64,000 nucleotides of DNA from Butyrivibrio hungatei NK4A153 (GCF_000424465.1 NZ_AUJY01000008.1:167511-231510), one strand, 5' to 3'. Positions 9,879 through 20,030 are shown, counted from the stretch's first letter. A program made the numbers and translations. Notes: generated by a model from the letters alone, not told the origin.

Positions 9879-10790
9879 GTGAAAAATGAAAATAATATAG
9901 GGCTTGCACAGGCCAGAGCCAAAAGCACGGCAAAAGCGGCAACGGTCTTTCTTATACCGGCTCTTTTGCTTATAACGATATATATAATCTATCCGGTCAT
10001 TGATACTTTCGTGATAAGCGGATATAAGTGGAACGGTATTTCATCCGACAGGATTTTTATAGGAACAGAGAACTGGGTATCACTCTTTAAAGATGAGATG
10101 TTTTGGAAATCTTTTAAACATAATCTGATCGTCATGGTATTCTCGATTCTTTTGCAGATACCCATGGGTATGCTTCTTGCAACATTCCTGGATGCGGGAG
10201 GAAAAAAATTCAACATATTTAAAATCATCTGGTTTCTGCCATATCTAATGAGTTCTGTTGCGATAGCTTTCCTTTTTGTATATGCACTTGCAACAAATGG
10301 AGGAATTGTTTCATCACTCGCTACGCTTATTATGGGTAAGAAAACTACGATAGATCTTTTGGGAACCGCGCCCAATGCGCTTTATACCGTAATAGGCGTT
10401 ATGGCGTGGCAGTTTACACCTTTTTACATGGTCTATTTCATCGCCGGATACGGAAACATCGATACATCGATATACGAGGCGGCTATCATCGACGGCGCAA
10501 CAAGATGGCAGTATATAAAGCATATTGCGATTCCTCTTTTGGGACCTATTTTCAAGACCGCATGCACGATGTCTCTTATAGGTTCGCTTAAGTACTTTGA
10601 TATGATCTGGAACATGACTCAGGGAGGGCCTGCAGGTTCGACGGAACTTATGGCTACATACATGTACAAGCTCTCGTTCCAGCAGTTCAATATGGGTTAT
10701 GGTTCGGCAGTGGCAGCAGGAATGTTCCTTCTTATAACGGCTATCGCGTTGATATTTAACAAAGTTTTCAAGGTTAAGGAGGAATATTGA
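9879..10790 (+). CDS. sugar ABC transporter permease, MalF/LacF type
   Basis: A 303-residue integral membrane permease with six predicted helices. The EAA loop that contacts the ATPase is visible near EAAIIDGATRWQYIKHIAIPLL. The start is placed at GTG 9879 because GGAAGGAG lies immediately upstream, whereas the longer ORF from ATG 9792 would run through the intercistronic hairpin. It pairs with the next permease to form the membrane channel for the oligosaccharide captured by the upstream lipoprotein. Confidence 0.92.
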   Translation: MKNENNIGLAQARAKSTAKAATVFLIPALLLITIYIIYPVIDTFVISGYKWNGISSDRIFIGTENWVSLFKDEMFWKSFKHNLIVMVFSILLQIPMGMLLATFLDAGGKKFNIFKIIWFLPYLMSSVAIAFLFVYALATNGGIVSSLATLIMGKKTTIDLLGTAPNALYTVIGVMAWQFTPFYMVYFIAGYGNIDTSIYEAAIIDGATRWQYIKHIAIPLLGPIFKTACTMSLIGSLKYFDMIWNMTQGGPAGSTELMATYMYKLSFQQFNMGYGSAVAAGMFLLITAIALIFNKVFKVKEEY

Positions 10791-10792
10791 GT

Positions 10793-11662
10793 ATGGTCAA
10801 TCCAAATATGAGTGAAGCGGATTATCGTAAGTCCAAGATAAAATCGAGGATCGCGTGGGGAGTAGCTATATTTTTCGCATGCATCTGGCTGGTACTTACG
10901 CTTACACCGTTCTTCTTTATGATAATAAATTCGTTCAGAAAACAGTTTGATATGCTGCAACAGGGCGTTTTCCATCTGCCCGATCCGTGGTTCTTTGATA
11001 ATTATGTAAATGTTGTTTCGCATGGATTTTTCGGATATTTCTTAAGAAGTGTGATCGTGGTTGCGATATCGCTTGTGCTTATGCTTGCCATTTCGGCATT
11101 TGCGGCATATCCGCTTGCAAGAATGAGCTTTAAATTAAATCCGTTCATTTATGCGCTTATCGTAGCTATGATGTCGGTTCCGATGCACGTTACTTTGATA
11201 CCTATCTTTAAGCTCACAACATCGGTGGGGCTCTACGATTCGCTCGGATCGCTGATAGGACCTTATGTTGCATTTGCGCTTCCGATGTCGGTGTTTATTT
11301 TGACGGCATTTATGAAAACGATTCCGAAGGAAGTGGAAGAGTCTGCGGAAATTGACGGATGCAACCGCTATCAGAACTTTTTTAAGATGATACTTCCTCT
11401 TTCCAAATCGGGACTTTCGACGCTTGCGATTTATAACGGCGTTTCGATGTGGAATGAATTTGCTTTTGCCAACACCTTGCTCATTACTCCCGAGAAAAAG
11501 ACATTACCTCTTGCACTTGGGCAGTTTAAGGGCGAACATTCGCTTGATATTCCGATCATCTTGGCGGTACTGACTCTTTCGGTGCTTCCCATGATAACTC
11601 TTTTTATCGTTTTCCAGGATAAACTTGTAAAAGGAATGATGGCAGGCGCGGTTAAAGGCTGA
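10793..11662 (+). CDS. sugar ABC transporter permease, MalG type
   Basis: A 289-residue permease with six predicted helices and the EAA loop ESAEIDGCNRYQNFFKMILPL. It is the second half of the transport channel. The reading frame could also start at TTG 10787, overlapping the previous stop, but ATG 10793 is better spaced (10 bases) from AAGGAGG at 10776-10782. It ends with the family's typical GMMAGAVKG tail. Confidence 0.93.
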   Translation: MVNPNMSEADYRKSKIKSRIAWGVAIFFACIWLVLTLTPFFFMIINSFRKQFDMLQQGVFHLPDPWFFDNYVNVVSHGFFGYFLRSVIVVAISLVLMLAISAFAAYPLARMSFKLNPFIYALIVAMMSVPMHVTLIPIFKLTTSVGLYDSLGSLIGPYVAFALPMSVFILTAFMKTIPKEVEESAEIDGCNRYQNFFKMILPLSKSGLSTLAIYNGVSMWNEFAFANTLLITPEKKTLPLALGQFKGEHSLDIPIILAVLTLSVLPMITLFIVFQDKLVKGMMAGAVKG

Positions 11663-11724
11663 AAACGGCGATATAAACAGAACTTACGGGAATAAAAACT
11701 TTTTTAATGTAAAGGAAGGGGCCT

Positions 11725-13737
11725 ATGATAATTTACGTAGATGCAAGTGCTGAGCACGACGGAAACGGAAGCAGGAATTTACCTTTTAAAAGAATAAACG
11801 AAGCGGCGAAAGTTGCGATGCCGGGAGATGAGGTTGCTGTTGCGCCCGGAACTTACAGGGAATATGTCAATCCGGTCAATCCCGGAACTTCGGAAAATCG
11901 AATAACTTACAGAAGTGAGAAGCCGCTTGGCGCCGTTATAACAGGTGCCGAGAAGATCACGGGATGGTCGAAGTTTAAGGGCGGTGTGTGGACGGCACGG
12001 GTAAAAAACAGTATCTTTGGCAGTTACAATCCTTACACGACGCTTGTTTACGGCGACTGGTATTTTGCGACGCCAAATAAGCATACGGGCTGTGTGTGGC
12101 TTAATGACGAGGCGCTGTATGAAGCTCTTAGTATCGATGAGTGCGCTGAAGGAAAAGTTTACGAGTGTTCGTGGGATCCCGAGAATTCCAAGAGAAAATG
12201 GTACGCAGAGCAGGATAATGAAAATGACGAGACAGTTTTTTATGCCAATTTCGGCGGAGCGGATCCAAATAAAGAAAATGTCGAGATTACCGTAAGGCGC
12301 GAGTGCTTCATGCCTGAAAAAGAGGGCGTTGGCTATATAACCGTAAGTGGCTTTAATATAAACAAAGCTGCGACGACGTGGGCTCCTCCCGCTGCTTATC
12401 AGGACGGAATGATAAGTCCGCACTGGAGTAAAGGCTGGATAATAGAAGACTGCGAGATCTGGGGCAGTAAGTGCGCGGGCATTTGCGTTGGGCGTTACTA
12501 CGATCCCGAGAATAGCAATTTTTATACAACAAAGCATGTTAAGAGTCCTACTCAGATGGAGAGAGATTCTGTGTGCCGCGGTCAGTATTACGGATGGTTA
12601 AAAGAAAAGATCGGCGGACATATAATCCGAAGAAACAATATTCACCACTGCGAGCAGGGCGGAATCATTGGCCGTATGGGCGGAGTGTTCAGCGTTATCG
12701 AGGACAATCATATTCATCACATAAACAATATGATGGAGCTTGGAGGAGCCGAGATAGCGGGGATAAAGATGCATGCCGCAATCGATGTTGTAATGAGACG
12801 AAATCATATTCACCACTGCACAATGGGAATCTGGTGTGACTGGGAGGCGCAGGGAACAAGGATAACGCAGAACCTGTTGCACGACAATCAGCGTCCTTCT
12901 TTTGCAAAGCAGTTGCAGGGCGGTATGACTTGTCAGGATCTGTTTGTTGAAGTAAGCCACGGACCTACGCTTATCGATAACAACATTTTATTGTCGGATG
13001 TTTCGCTCAGGATAGCAACTCAGGGTGTTGCGATGGTACATAATCTTTGCGCGGGCTCTTTTACCTATGTCGGAGACGGAACGACCTGGAGATATACGCC
13101 TTATCATATGCAGCACAGAACGGAAGTTATGGGCTTTATGACAATCCTTCATGGGGATGACAGGTTCTACAACAATATCTTCATACAGAAGTGGCCGGCC
13201 GAAGATCTTGAGCTTTTAAATGATTCTGACCCGGATGAGAAGTATACGGAGAACAGGAAAGTCGGAACATATTGCTTTGACGAATATCCTACTTATGATG
13301 AGTGGATCCCGCAATTCGATATGGAGACGGAATATCCAAACATGAGGAAGCATGAAGATGCGCACTTTAGCCATCTTCCCATATGGATTGACGGAAATGC
13401 ATACTTTGAAGGCGCACTTCCGTGGAAAAAAGAGGAGAATGCATTCTTCGATGATTCGGGAAAGGTATACGTTGATGTGGTTGAAAAGGATGGTGAATAT
13501 TTCCTTGATACAAATATCTACGAGGCACTTGGCGACTTTAAGGTCTGTATGATCTCGACCGAGACTCTCGGCGAAGCGTTTGAACCTCAGCAGAAGTTTG
13601 AAAATCCCGATGGAACCCCGATTACTTTCGATGTGGATTATCTCGGAAACCACCGAGGTGCGGGCATTATCCCCGGACCGTTAGCTTCAGGGGATGACGC
13701 TAAGAATAAGCTTTACGCGAAACTTGATATTGAATAA
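11725..13737 (+). CDS. GH120-type beta-xylosidase (parallel beta-helix)
   Basis: A 670-residue cytoplasmic enzyme without a signal peptide, predicted to release xylose from imported xylo-oligosaccharides. The N-terminus (YVDASAEHDGNGSRNLPF) and repeated NNIHHC-type coils indicate a right-handed beta-helix. Blocks such as WAPPAAYQDGMISPHWSKGW, EIAGIKMHAAIDV, DWEAQGTR and FVEVSHGP match what I remember of the GH120 beta-xylosidase XylC of Thermoanaerobacterium. In XylC the nucleophile is the Asp of DWEAQGTR and the acid/base is the Glu of FVEVSHGP; here these are D372 and E409. They lie 37 residues apart rather than 23, because of a 14-residue insertion. It is the last gene of the uptake operon and is followed by a terminator. 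Confidence 0.85.
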   Translation: MIIYVDASAEHDGNGSRNLPFKRINEAAKVAMPGDEVAVAPGTYREYVNPVNPGTSENRITYRSEKPLGAVITGAEKITGWSKFKGGVWTARVKNSIFGSYNPYTTLVYGDWYFATPNKHTGCVWLNDEALYEALSIDECAEGKVYECSWDPENSKRKWYAEQDNENDETVFYANFGGADPNKENVEITVRRECFMPEKEGVGYITVSGFNINKAATTWAPPAAYQDGMISPHWSKGWIIEDCEIWGSKCAGICVGRYYDPENSNFYTTKHVKSPTQMERDSVCRGQYYGWLKEKIGGHIIRRNNIHHCEQGGIIGRMGGVFSVIEDNHIHHINNMMELGGAEIAGIKMHAAIDVVMRRNHIHHCTMGIWCDWEAQGTRITQNLLHDNQRPSFAKQLQGGMTCQDLFVEVSHGPTLIDNNILLSDVSLRIATQGVAMVHNLCAGSFTYVGDGTTWRYTPYHMQHRTEVMGFMTILHGDDRFYNNIFIQKWPAEDLELLNDSDPDEKYTENRKVGTYCFDEYPTYDEWIPQFDMETEYPNMRKHEDAHFSHLPIWIDGNAYFEGALPWKKEENAFFDDSGKVYVDVVEKDGEYFLDTNIYEALGDFKVCMISTETLGEAFEPQQKFENPDGTPITFDVDYLGNHRGAGIIPGPLASGDDAKNKLYAKLDIE

Positions 13738-13753
13738 AGATTAATTAAAGGAG

Positions 13754-13784
13754 CAGCTGTCACGTTGATAGCTGTTTCTTTTTA
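13754..13784 (+). terminator. terminator of the xyloside operon
   Basis: CAGCTGTCA (13754-13762) pairs with TGATAGCTG (13766-13774), with one G-T pair and a 3-nt loop, followed by TTTCTTTTT. Confidence 0.75.
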
Positions 13785-13912
13785 TTGGAGAGCAAGTTTC
13801 CAAATTGGAAAAAATATTTTATCTTATTTGTGCATTTGATGTATTATTTTTTTCCAAAGAGTCAAATAGAATTATTCCATAAGCGATTATTTACTATAGA
13901 AAGGAACAACGG

Positions 13913-15013
13913 ATGAAACTTAAGTTGCATGAAAATATAAAAAGATTAAGAAGAGAGAGAAATCTGACGCAGGAAAAACTTGCAGAGATATTGGGAGTAA
14001 CTGTCGGCGCGGTGTCTAAGTGGGAGAATGGAAACAATACACCGGATATAGTGATGCTGGCAACGATAGCAAGCTTTTTTGATGTGTCAATCGATGTCCT
14101 TTTGGGATATGACATGGCATCTAAGAAAGCCGCGAAACTGGTTGAAAGTATAGATTCACTTGTATGTGAGCACAGATTCGATGAAGCGGAAAATCTTTCA
14201 AAAGATGCCATTTCAAGGTACCCTCATGATTTTTCTGTCATCTACGCATCTGCCAAACTTTATTGTGTGAAGGCGCTTGAGAATATGGATAAGGAAGATG
14301 CGCGTAAGGCAATGGGGCTTTTGACAAGATCTATGGATTATATATCGCAAAACACAGATCCTGACATAAATGATTTCGTGATAAGAACGCAGATCGCGTA
14401 CAATTACATGATCATAGATGAAAAGGCCGCCCTTGAAATGTTTAAGGAAATCAACTTCGGTGGGATAAACGACACAATCCTGGCGTTTGTGTATCTTCAG
14501 AACGGAGAAATAAATCAGGCACTAAATTATAGTACATCGGGCATAATAAACCACCTTGGCGAACTGATAGGTTCTACGGCATACATGATTCTGGCTCTTT
14601 CCGGAAAAGGTGGAAAGACGAATATCGGTGAGGCGGTCTGCATCGCGGATACGATGATCAAAGTAATCGATTTTTTTGCAAAAGACGAAGTCGGATGCTT
14701 TTACAAATATAAGGCTTTTTACCATGCGATAAAGGCATATCTTTGCGTTTGCATGGGAGACTTTAAAGGAATGAAAAAGAGTATTTCCGAGGGAAAAAAA
14801 CTTGCAGCGTGCTTTGATGAAAAAAGTTCAAATGACATGGCGAAGCAGCTTAAGTTCTATCATTCGGACAAGAAGCAGTATTACATGATTGATAGCATCG
14901 GTGAAAATGCGACTTTGGGAATAGGTGCGTTTTTTTCAAAGCAGCTTGCGAAGATGGCATTTATCGATAAAGAAGCGCTTAAAATGATTAATGATTATTG
15001 GGACAAGAATTGA
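13913..15013 (+). CDS. XRE family regulator with TPR-like C-terminus
   Basis: A 366-residue protein with an N-terminal XRE helix-turn-helix at about residues 6-62 (RLRRERNLTQEKLAEILGVTVGAVSKWENG). The rest is helical and probably forms TPR-like repeats, as in peptide-responsive Rgg/PlcR-like regulators. No peptide gene is visible beside it. The ligand and targets are unknown. The upstream region holds the near-palindrome TTTCCAAATTGGAAA (13797-13811), which could be its own operator. The downstream solute-binding protein has a separate promoter. Confidence 0.85.
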   Translation: MKLKLHENIKRLRRERNLTQEKLAEILGVTVGAVSKWENGNNTPDIVMLATIASFFDVSIDVLLGYDMASKKAAKLVESIDSLVCEHRFDEAENLSKDAISRYPHDFSVIYASAKLYCVKALENMDKEDARKAMGLLTRSMDYISQNTDPDINDFVIRTQIAYNYMIIDEKAALEMFKEINFGGINDTILAFVYLQNGEINQALNYSTSGIINHLGELIGSTAYMILALSGKGGKTNIGEAVCIADTMIKVIDFFAKDEVGCFYKYKAFYHAIKAYLCVCMGDFKGMKKSISEGKKLAACFDEKSSNDMAKQLKFYHSDKKQYYMIDSIGENATLGIGAFFSKQLAKMAFIDKEALKMINDYWDKN

Positions 15014-15097
15014 TGAAGGGGGCTGTAAAGAATTTAAAATGAAATTTCGGGAAAATATTAAAAAACGATAAAGCGATTATAAATAATTTATAAAGTA

Positions 15098-15126
15098 TTT
15101 ACAGCACTGATTGAATTGTATAAAAT
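15098..15126 (+). promoter_or_regulatory. sigma-A-like promoter of the binding protein/chemoreceptor pair
   Basis: TTTACA (15098-15103) and TAAAAT (15121-15126) are separated by 17 bases and lie 44 bases upstream of the binding-protein start. Confidence 0.55.
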
Positions 15127-15169
15127 ATTATGATAGGTTATTTCCTCAGAATGAAATAGGAGGCGTAAT

Positions 15170-16582
15170 ATGTTCAAAAAAGTGTTAACAATTTTACTGT
15201 CTGCAGTGATTTCTTTGTGCTCACTTGCAGGTTGTGGTGCAAGTGGCGGTGAGGAAGGAATTTCTGAGGCAGAAGCTGTTAATGAGAATGAGCTTCCTTC
15301 AGGAGATATTAATCTCAGAGTATGGGGATCTGAAGAAGATACAGATCTTATTAATCAGATCATATCAAGTTTTGAAGCTGAATATTCCTCACAGGCAAAA
15401 TTCAATATTACATTTGAAGCTCATAGCGAGTCTTCTGCCAAGGATGATATTCTCGGTGATGTTCTCAATGCACCTGATGTTTTTACTTTTGCGGATGACC
15501 AGTTGCTTGCGCTGATTGCGTCGGGTGTTCTTAAAGAAGTTCCCAATGCTTCGGAAATATCAGGAAGAAATCTTGCGGCTTCAAGTGAGGCTGCTTCTTT
15601 TAACGGAAATTTGTATGCTTATCCTTTGACAGCGGATAATGGATATTTTCTTTTTTATGATAAAAAGTATTTGACTGATGAAGATGTGCAGACTATGGAC
15701 GGAATCCTTGCTGTTGCTGAACGGGAGGGCAAAAAGTTATTCATGGAACTGACTTCAGGTTGGTATATTTATTCATTTTTCGGTAATACAGATATGGAAA
15801 TCGGTCTTGATGACGACGGAATATCTACTTTCTGTAACTGGAATGCAAAAAATACCAAGATAAAGGGTGTGGATGTTGCACAGGCTATGTTGGATATCGC
15901 TCGCAATCCGGGATTTTTGAGTGCGGTTAATGATGACTTTGGCGTTGGGGCTGCAAATGGAACTATTATTGCGGGAATTAGCGGAACATGGGATGAAAAC
16001 GAGATTAAGGAAGCATGGGGCAATGATTATGCTGCAACAAAGCTTCCCACATATACTGTTGCCGGGCAGCAGCTTCAGATGTCAAGCTATGCGGGATATA
16101 AGCTAGTAGGTGTCAATTCGTATTCTGAAAATACTGCTTGGGCAAATAAGTTTGCCGATTGGATGACAAATGAACAGAATCAGAGTCTCAGATTCTCGAT
16201 GAGAGGTCAGGGACCTTCAAATACAGCAGCTTCATCTTCAGGTGAAGTTGCTCAGTCAAAGGGACTTCAGGCACTTCAGAAGCAGGCTGAGTTTGCAAGT
16301 CTTCAGAGAGTCGGTGGAACATTCTGGGATCCTGCAACAAATTTTGGAACAATTATAAGCGAGGGTAATACTAAGGGCAAAAATCTGCAGACACTTTTAA
16401 ATGAGATGGTTACCGACATTACAGGTATAGAATCAACAGGAGATGCGGAAGGTGCTGAGACTTCGGGAGAGGAAACAGATACAGAAGAGGCAGCAGAAGA
16501 TTCTGCGGAAGAAACTGCGGAAGAGGGTGATAGCTCGGATAGTGATGACGGCGCAGAAGCAAGTTCTGAGGCAAGTGAGTAA
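15170..16582 (+). CDS. solute-binding lipoprotein with acidic C-terminal tail
   Basis: A 470-residue family 1 extracellular solute-binding protein. The lipobox is SLAGC (Cys22). The binding domain runs from about residue 40 to 415 (INLRVWGSEEDTDLINQI at its start). The last 50 or so residues are almost entirely Glu, Asp, Ser, Thr and Ala, an acidic low-complexity tail not usual in this family. No permease or ATPase is adjacent. Fifteen bases downstream lies a chemoreceptor gene, so this protein may present a sugar to that receptor rather than feed a transporter. That role is an inference from gene order. Confidence 0.88.
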   Translation: MFKKVLTILLSAVISLCSLAGCGASGGEEGISEAEAVNENELPSGDINLRVWGSEEDTDLINQIISSFEAEYSSQAKFNITFEAHSESSAKDDILGDVLNAPDVFTFADDQLLALIASGVLKEVPNASEISGRNLAASSEAASFNGNLYAYPLTADNGYFLFYDKKYLTDEDVQTMDGILAVAEREGKKLFMELTSGWYIYSFFGNTDMEIGLDDDGISTFCNWNAKNTKIKGVDVAQAMLDIARNPGFLSAVNDDFGVGAANGTIIAGISGTWDENEIKEAWGNDYAATKLPTYTVAGQQLQMSSYAGYKLVGVNSYSENTAWANKFADWMTNEQNQSLRFSMRGQGPSNTAASSSGEVAQSKGLQALQKQAEFASLQRVGGTFWDPATNFGTIISEGNTKGKNLQTLLNEMVTDITGIESTGDAEGAETSGEETDTEEAAEDSAEETAEEGDSSDSDDGAEASSEASE

Positions 16583-16597
16583 TAGGAGGTTGGATCG

Positions 16598-18325
16598 ATG
16601 AAGAGAAAAGCAAGTATTCGTGTAATGATTATGGTTCCGGTCCTTCTATTGGGATTTGTTTCCATTTTTTCAAATGTAATGTCATTAACAAACCTTAGAA
16701 AAGTAAATAAGACAGCGTCAACAATTGCGGATGACTATATGTCTGCCATAAATGAACTTGATACTATCGGACAGACATCCAAAAGCATCCATACTTTGGC
16801 TCTGTCACATATTGTAGCCACTGATTTTGAGACGATGACTTATGTAATTACCGAAATTGAAGCGGAAGAGGCAGTTATGGATCAGACAATGGCTGATTAC
16901 AAAAAGTATGTCACCAAGGATAGCACGGCAAGCTATGATAAGATGATTGCTGATTATCATGGTTTCAGAGATGCGGTTAAGGTTCTTTTGGCACAGAGCG
17001 CAGCTCAGAAAACCAAGGATGCATATGCGACTGCAAATGGCCTTGTTGCTGAGAGCTCAAAGCAGTTGAATGCAGACATCAACGATATTATTGGTGTATT
17101 TCGTGATAGTTCCGATACAGCAAGACAGGATCTCGGCTCCAGCTATATGGTTGCAAGAATTTCGGGATTTGCGGTGATTTTTATAAGTATTCTTGCTGTG
17201 GTAATTGCACTTTACATTGTACTTAGACATGTAATAAGCCCTGTGATCAAGGCTGAGGCGGAGCTTAATGAAATCATTGAAGGTATCAACAGACGTGAGG
17301 GGGATCTTACAAAGCGTATCACGATTGAATCCAATGATGAGATCGGAGCTCTTGGTAAGGGTATCAACTCATTTATTGAACATCTTCAGAATATCTTTTT
17401 GACCATCACAAACAATTCATCTGCAATGGATAAGGTTGTAAGCGATGTTTTGGGAAGTGTAAAGACATCAAACAGCAGTGCCGCAGATCTTTCTGCGCTT
17501 ACGGAGGAACTTACCGCTACTATGGAGGAGGTTGCGGACAGTGCAGGTACTATTAATAAAAATACGGAAGCTGTAAGAGCTGAAGTTGATGAGATGGCTG
17601 ATAAGAGTCACGAGATAAATGAATATTCAAAGATTATGAAAGAGCATGCGGATGCTATGGAACAGTCTGCAAGAACAACTATGGCTGAAACAAATGCTAA
17701 GGTTGAGGATATTCTTACATCTCTTAATCAGGCTATTGAAGACAGCCGGAGTGTTGATCAGGTTAATTCACTTACAGCTGAGATCATGAGTATTGCGACA
17801 CAGACAAACCTTCTTTCTCTTAACGCTTCTATCGAAGCTGCAAGAGCAGGAGCAGCCGGAAAAGGCTTTGCGGTTGTTGCGAGTGAGATTGGATCTCTTG
17901 CCGAATACAGTAAGAGAACTGCCGGAAACATTCAGGAAATCAACTCTGTTGTTGTTGAGGCGGCTCATAATCTTTCAAGCAGCTCAAATGAACTTGTTGA
18001 TTATTTGCAGAATTCAATCTTGCCTCAGTTTGAAAAGTTTGTTGAAGACGGCGAAAAATATAAAGAGAATGCCAATTACATCGAAAGCGTCATGAACGAC
18101 TTCAGCAATAAGACAGAAGGATTTAAGTCAACTTTCAGTGATATAGCAGAGTCTATCAACAATATCACAACATCCATAGAAGACGGCGTCCGCGGTGTTT
18201 CTTCAGCAGCTGAAAGCACTCAGGTACTTGTATCCGATATGGACAATATTTCAAGACGTATGGATGAGAATAGCCGTATTGCAGGCGAACTTGATGAGGA
18301 AACGGCTATTTTCTCAAAGATATAA
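16598..18325 (+). CDS. methyl-accepting chemotaxis protein, 4HB-type sensor
   Basis: A 575-residue chemoreceptor. Order: TM1 at about residues 9-30, a helical extracytoplasmic domain to about residue 185 (four-helix-bundle type, no Cache fold), TM2 at about 190-212, a HAMP region near [13 protein letters not shown], and the MCP signalling domain with tip [22 protein letters not shown]. Four-helix-bundle sensors often bind loaded solute-binding proteins, which fits the lipoprotein encoded 15 bases upstream. The ribosome binding site AGGAGG is within the short gap. Two terminators follow. Confidence 0.92.
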   Translation: MKRKASIRVMIMVPVLLLGFVSIFSNVMSLTNLRKVNKTASTIADDYMSAINELDTIGQTSKSIHTLALSHIVATDFETMTYVITEIEAEEAVMDQTMADYKKYVTKDSTASYDKMIADYHGFRDAVKVLLAQSAAQKTKDAYATANGLVAESSKQLNADINDIIGVFRDSSDTARQDLGSSYMVARISGFAVIFISILAVVIALYIVLRHVISPVIKAEAELNEIIEGINRREGDLTKRITIESNDEIGALGKGINSFIEHLQNIFLTITNNSSAMDKVVSDVLGSVKTSNSSAADLSALTEELTATMEEVADSAGTINKNTEAVRAEVDEMADKSHEINEYSKIMKEHADAMEQSARTTMAETNAKVEDILTSLNQAIEDSRSVDQVNSLTAEIMSIATQTNLLSLNASIEAARAGAAGKGFAVVASEIGSLAEYSKRTAGNIQEINSVVVEAAHNLSSSSNELVDYLQNSILPQFEKFVEDGEKYKENANYIESVMNDFSNKTEGFKSTFSDIAESINNITTSIEDGVRGVSSAAESTQVLVSDMDNISRRMDENSRIAGELDEETAIFSKI

Positions 18326-18386
18326 CAAGGTAACTTTCCCTTATTTACAAGGATTGTGAACCTTTATATAGTGATTGGATTGCGGT

Positions 18387-18434
18387 TTTCCCTTGTTTTT
18401 GCCCTTATGAGGTAGATACAAGGGAAACTTTTTT
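18387..18434 (+). terminator. terminator after the chemoreceptor (first)
   Basis: TTTCCCTTGT (18387-18396) pairs perfectly with ACAAGGGAAA (18418-18427), followed by C and six T. Confidence 0.8.
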
Positions 18435-18464
18435 ATCCGACTATAACCCGATAAAGCTGCATGG

Positions 18465-18490
18465 TTGCACGTTTTTTCGTGCAATTTTTT
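18465..18490 (+). terminator. terminator after the chemoreceptor (second)
   Basis: TTGCACG and CGTGCAA form a perfect 7-bp stem with a T6 loop and six T downstream. It acts in tandem with the hairpin about 80 bases upstream. Confidence 0.8.
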
Positions 18491-18552
18491 AAACCGATAA
18501 ATACAGTGATTAGGGAGCAAAAGTTTGATAGTTATTTGTGCTTTTTGAAATA

Positions 18553-18876
18553 TTAGGTCATTTTTTCAAAGAATTTATCAAGATCCATTGCGCCATAAGG
18601 TTTACGGACAATTTCAACGCGCTCATTGGTTTCATCTACAATGTATAGAACAACGTAATTGTCAACATTCAATCGGCGCATACCAAGGCTTGCAATAGTT
18701 GATGGAATGGATCCTGCAACAGGTAAGATCATTTTCAGAAATTGATCATTGATATATAGACCAAGACTTTTTAGTAATTCCTCATCTGCTGGGGATATAG
18801 AAGTCTTGGTCTTTTCATTTATTTTTCTATGGCGTTCAAATACCAGGGCAAGGGCTTCTCGCACTTTGCTGAACAA
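18553..18876 (-). pseudogene. RelE/ParE-type toxin remnant
   Basis: The C-terminal half (GMRRLNVDNYVVLYIVDET then VEIVRKPYG) reads like the end of a RelE/ParE mRNA-interferase or gyrase-poisoning toxin. The first 60 residues do not look like the usual ParE N-terminus. The frame opens only with TTG and no ribosome binding site, and there is no antitoxin gene beside it. I therefore read it as a decayed or recombined toxin fragment. It lies 18 bases downstream of the LacI-type gene on the same strand. Confidence 0.45.
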
Positions 18877-18894
18877 TATTTTAAAAAGTGTAGT

Positions 18895-19953
18895 TTATTT
18901 AATCGTATTTCCGGTTGATTCTCTTATTATGATATCTGTTTCTACATATGTTTTTTTGTAAGGAGTATTTGGATTTGCGATCCTGGAAAGCAGAATATCC
19001 GCAGCAATAAAGCCCATGGAGCTTGAATGGATCTTCACCGTGGTAAGACTTGGCTCGATGATGGTGGCTTCGGGCGCATTATCAAATCCGCAGACCGCAA
19101 CGTCCTTCGGAACTTTTTTACCAAGCTGCCTAAGGGCCTTTATGGTGCAGATTGCAAGGTAATCGTTGGCACAAAAGAAAACTTCAGGCATTTTCCCAAG
19201 CTCGCTGATCCTTGCAGCGAGATAATCTGTATCTTTGTACGGACTCGTGTCGTCATCAAGAATACAGGATCCGGTGTCGATGCCAATCCCGCTATCTGTC
19301 ATGGCTGAAACGTAGGCCTGCCACCTCTCATTGAAGGACTGGCAATGGAATCTGTCACCAACAAATGAGATGTTTCTCTTTCCGCTTTGGATAAATGAAC
19401 TGATCAGGCGGTAGACGCTTGTAACATTCTCCATGTAGAGAGTATCAGCTGCCAATCCGAATTTCTGAAGAACAGGGGTATCTACAAAGAGAATGGGAAT
19501 ATTCAGGCTGCAGAGGAATTTGCTGTATTTTTCGGAAAAGAGCTCTATACAGAGAATTCCTGCTATATTGTCCATGGAAAAATTAGTTGGGAGGCTTAAG
19601 GATTCAATATCATTATCTTTAATAATGTTGATTGAAAGCTTGTAGCCCAGTGAATCTATTCTGTTCTGAAATGCCTCAAGAAGCTTGGTCCCTGAATGGG
19701 ATGCACCGGGAAAAGAATGAGTGAACAGGGCTATTTCTGTCTTGCCGTCCTTTAATGCTAAGAGCGTACTTGATGCTGTATCAGCGGTATCAGCTAAACT
19801 AAACTGCTTGTAGCCCATGGCTGTAGCCATCTGACAGATCTTACTCCTGGTTTCCGAAGATACGCTTCCTGAGTTGTTAAGTGCTCTGGAAACAGTATTT
19901 CTTGACATTCCAAGTGCGTCTGCAATTTCCTGTAATGTTACTCTTTTTCCCAT
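18895..19953 (-). CDS. LacI family transcriptional regulator
   Basis: A 352-residue repressor-type regulator. The N-terminal HTH (VTLQEIADALGMSRNTVSRALNNSG, residues 5-29) is followed by the hinge and a periplasmic-binding-protein-like effector domain ending in the family motif with TTVKIHSSSMGFIAADILL. GAGGGG precedes the ATG. It faces a GH32-like lipoprotein gene and both promoters carry copies of the same 15-bp motif, so it probably controls that gene and itself. A fructose-containing sugar is a plausible inducer, by inference. Confidence 0.93.
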   Translation of the reverse strand: MGKRVTLQEIADALGMSRNTVSRALNNSGSVSSETRSKICQMATAMGYKQFSLADTADTASSTLLALKDGKTEIALFTHSFPGASHSGTKLLEAFQNRIDSLGYKLSINIIKDNDIESLSLPTNFSMDNIAGILCIELFSEKYSKFLCSLNIPILFVDTPVLQKFGLAADTLYMENVTSVYRLISSFIQSGKRNISFVGDRFHCQSFNERWQAYVSAMTDSGIGIDTGSCILDDDTSPYKDTDYLAARISELGKMPEVFFCANDYLAICTIKALRQLGKKVPKDVAVCGFDNAPEATIIEPSLTTVKIHSSSMGFIAADILLSRIANPNTPYKKTYVETDIIIRESTGNTIK

Positions 19954-20001
19954 AATGGATGTCCCCTCAATACTTTCTGAGTTTTTTTATATTCGGTAAA
20001 T

Positions 20002-20030
20002 ATCATAACGCTGCAATAGTAATGTGTCAA
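20002..20030 (-). promoter_or_regulatory. promoter of the LacI-type gene
   Basis: Read on the minus strand, TTGACA and TATGAT are separated by exactly 17 bases, a near-consensus sigma-A promoter. The -35 lies inside a repeated 15-bp motif, so binding there would block it. Confidence 0.7.
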
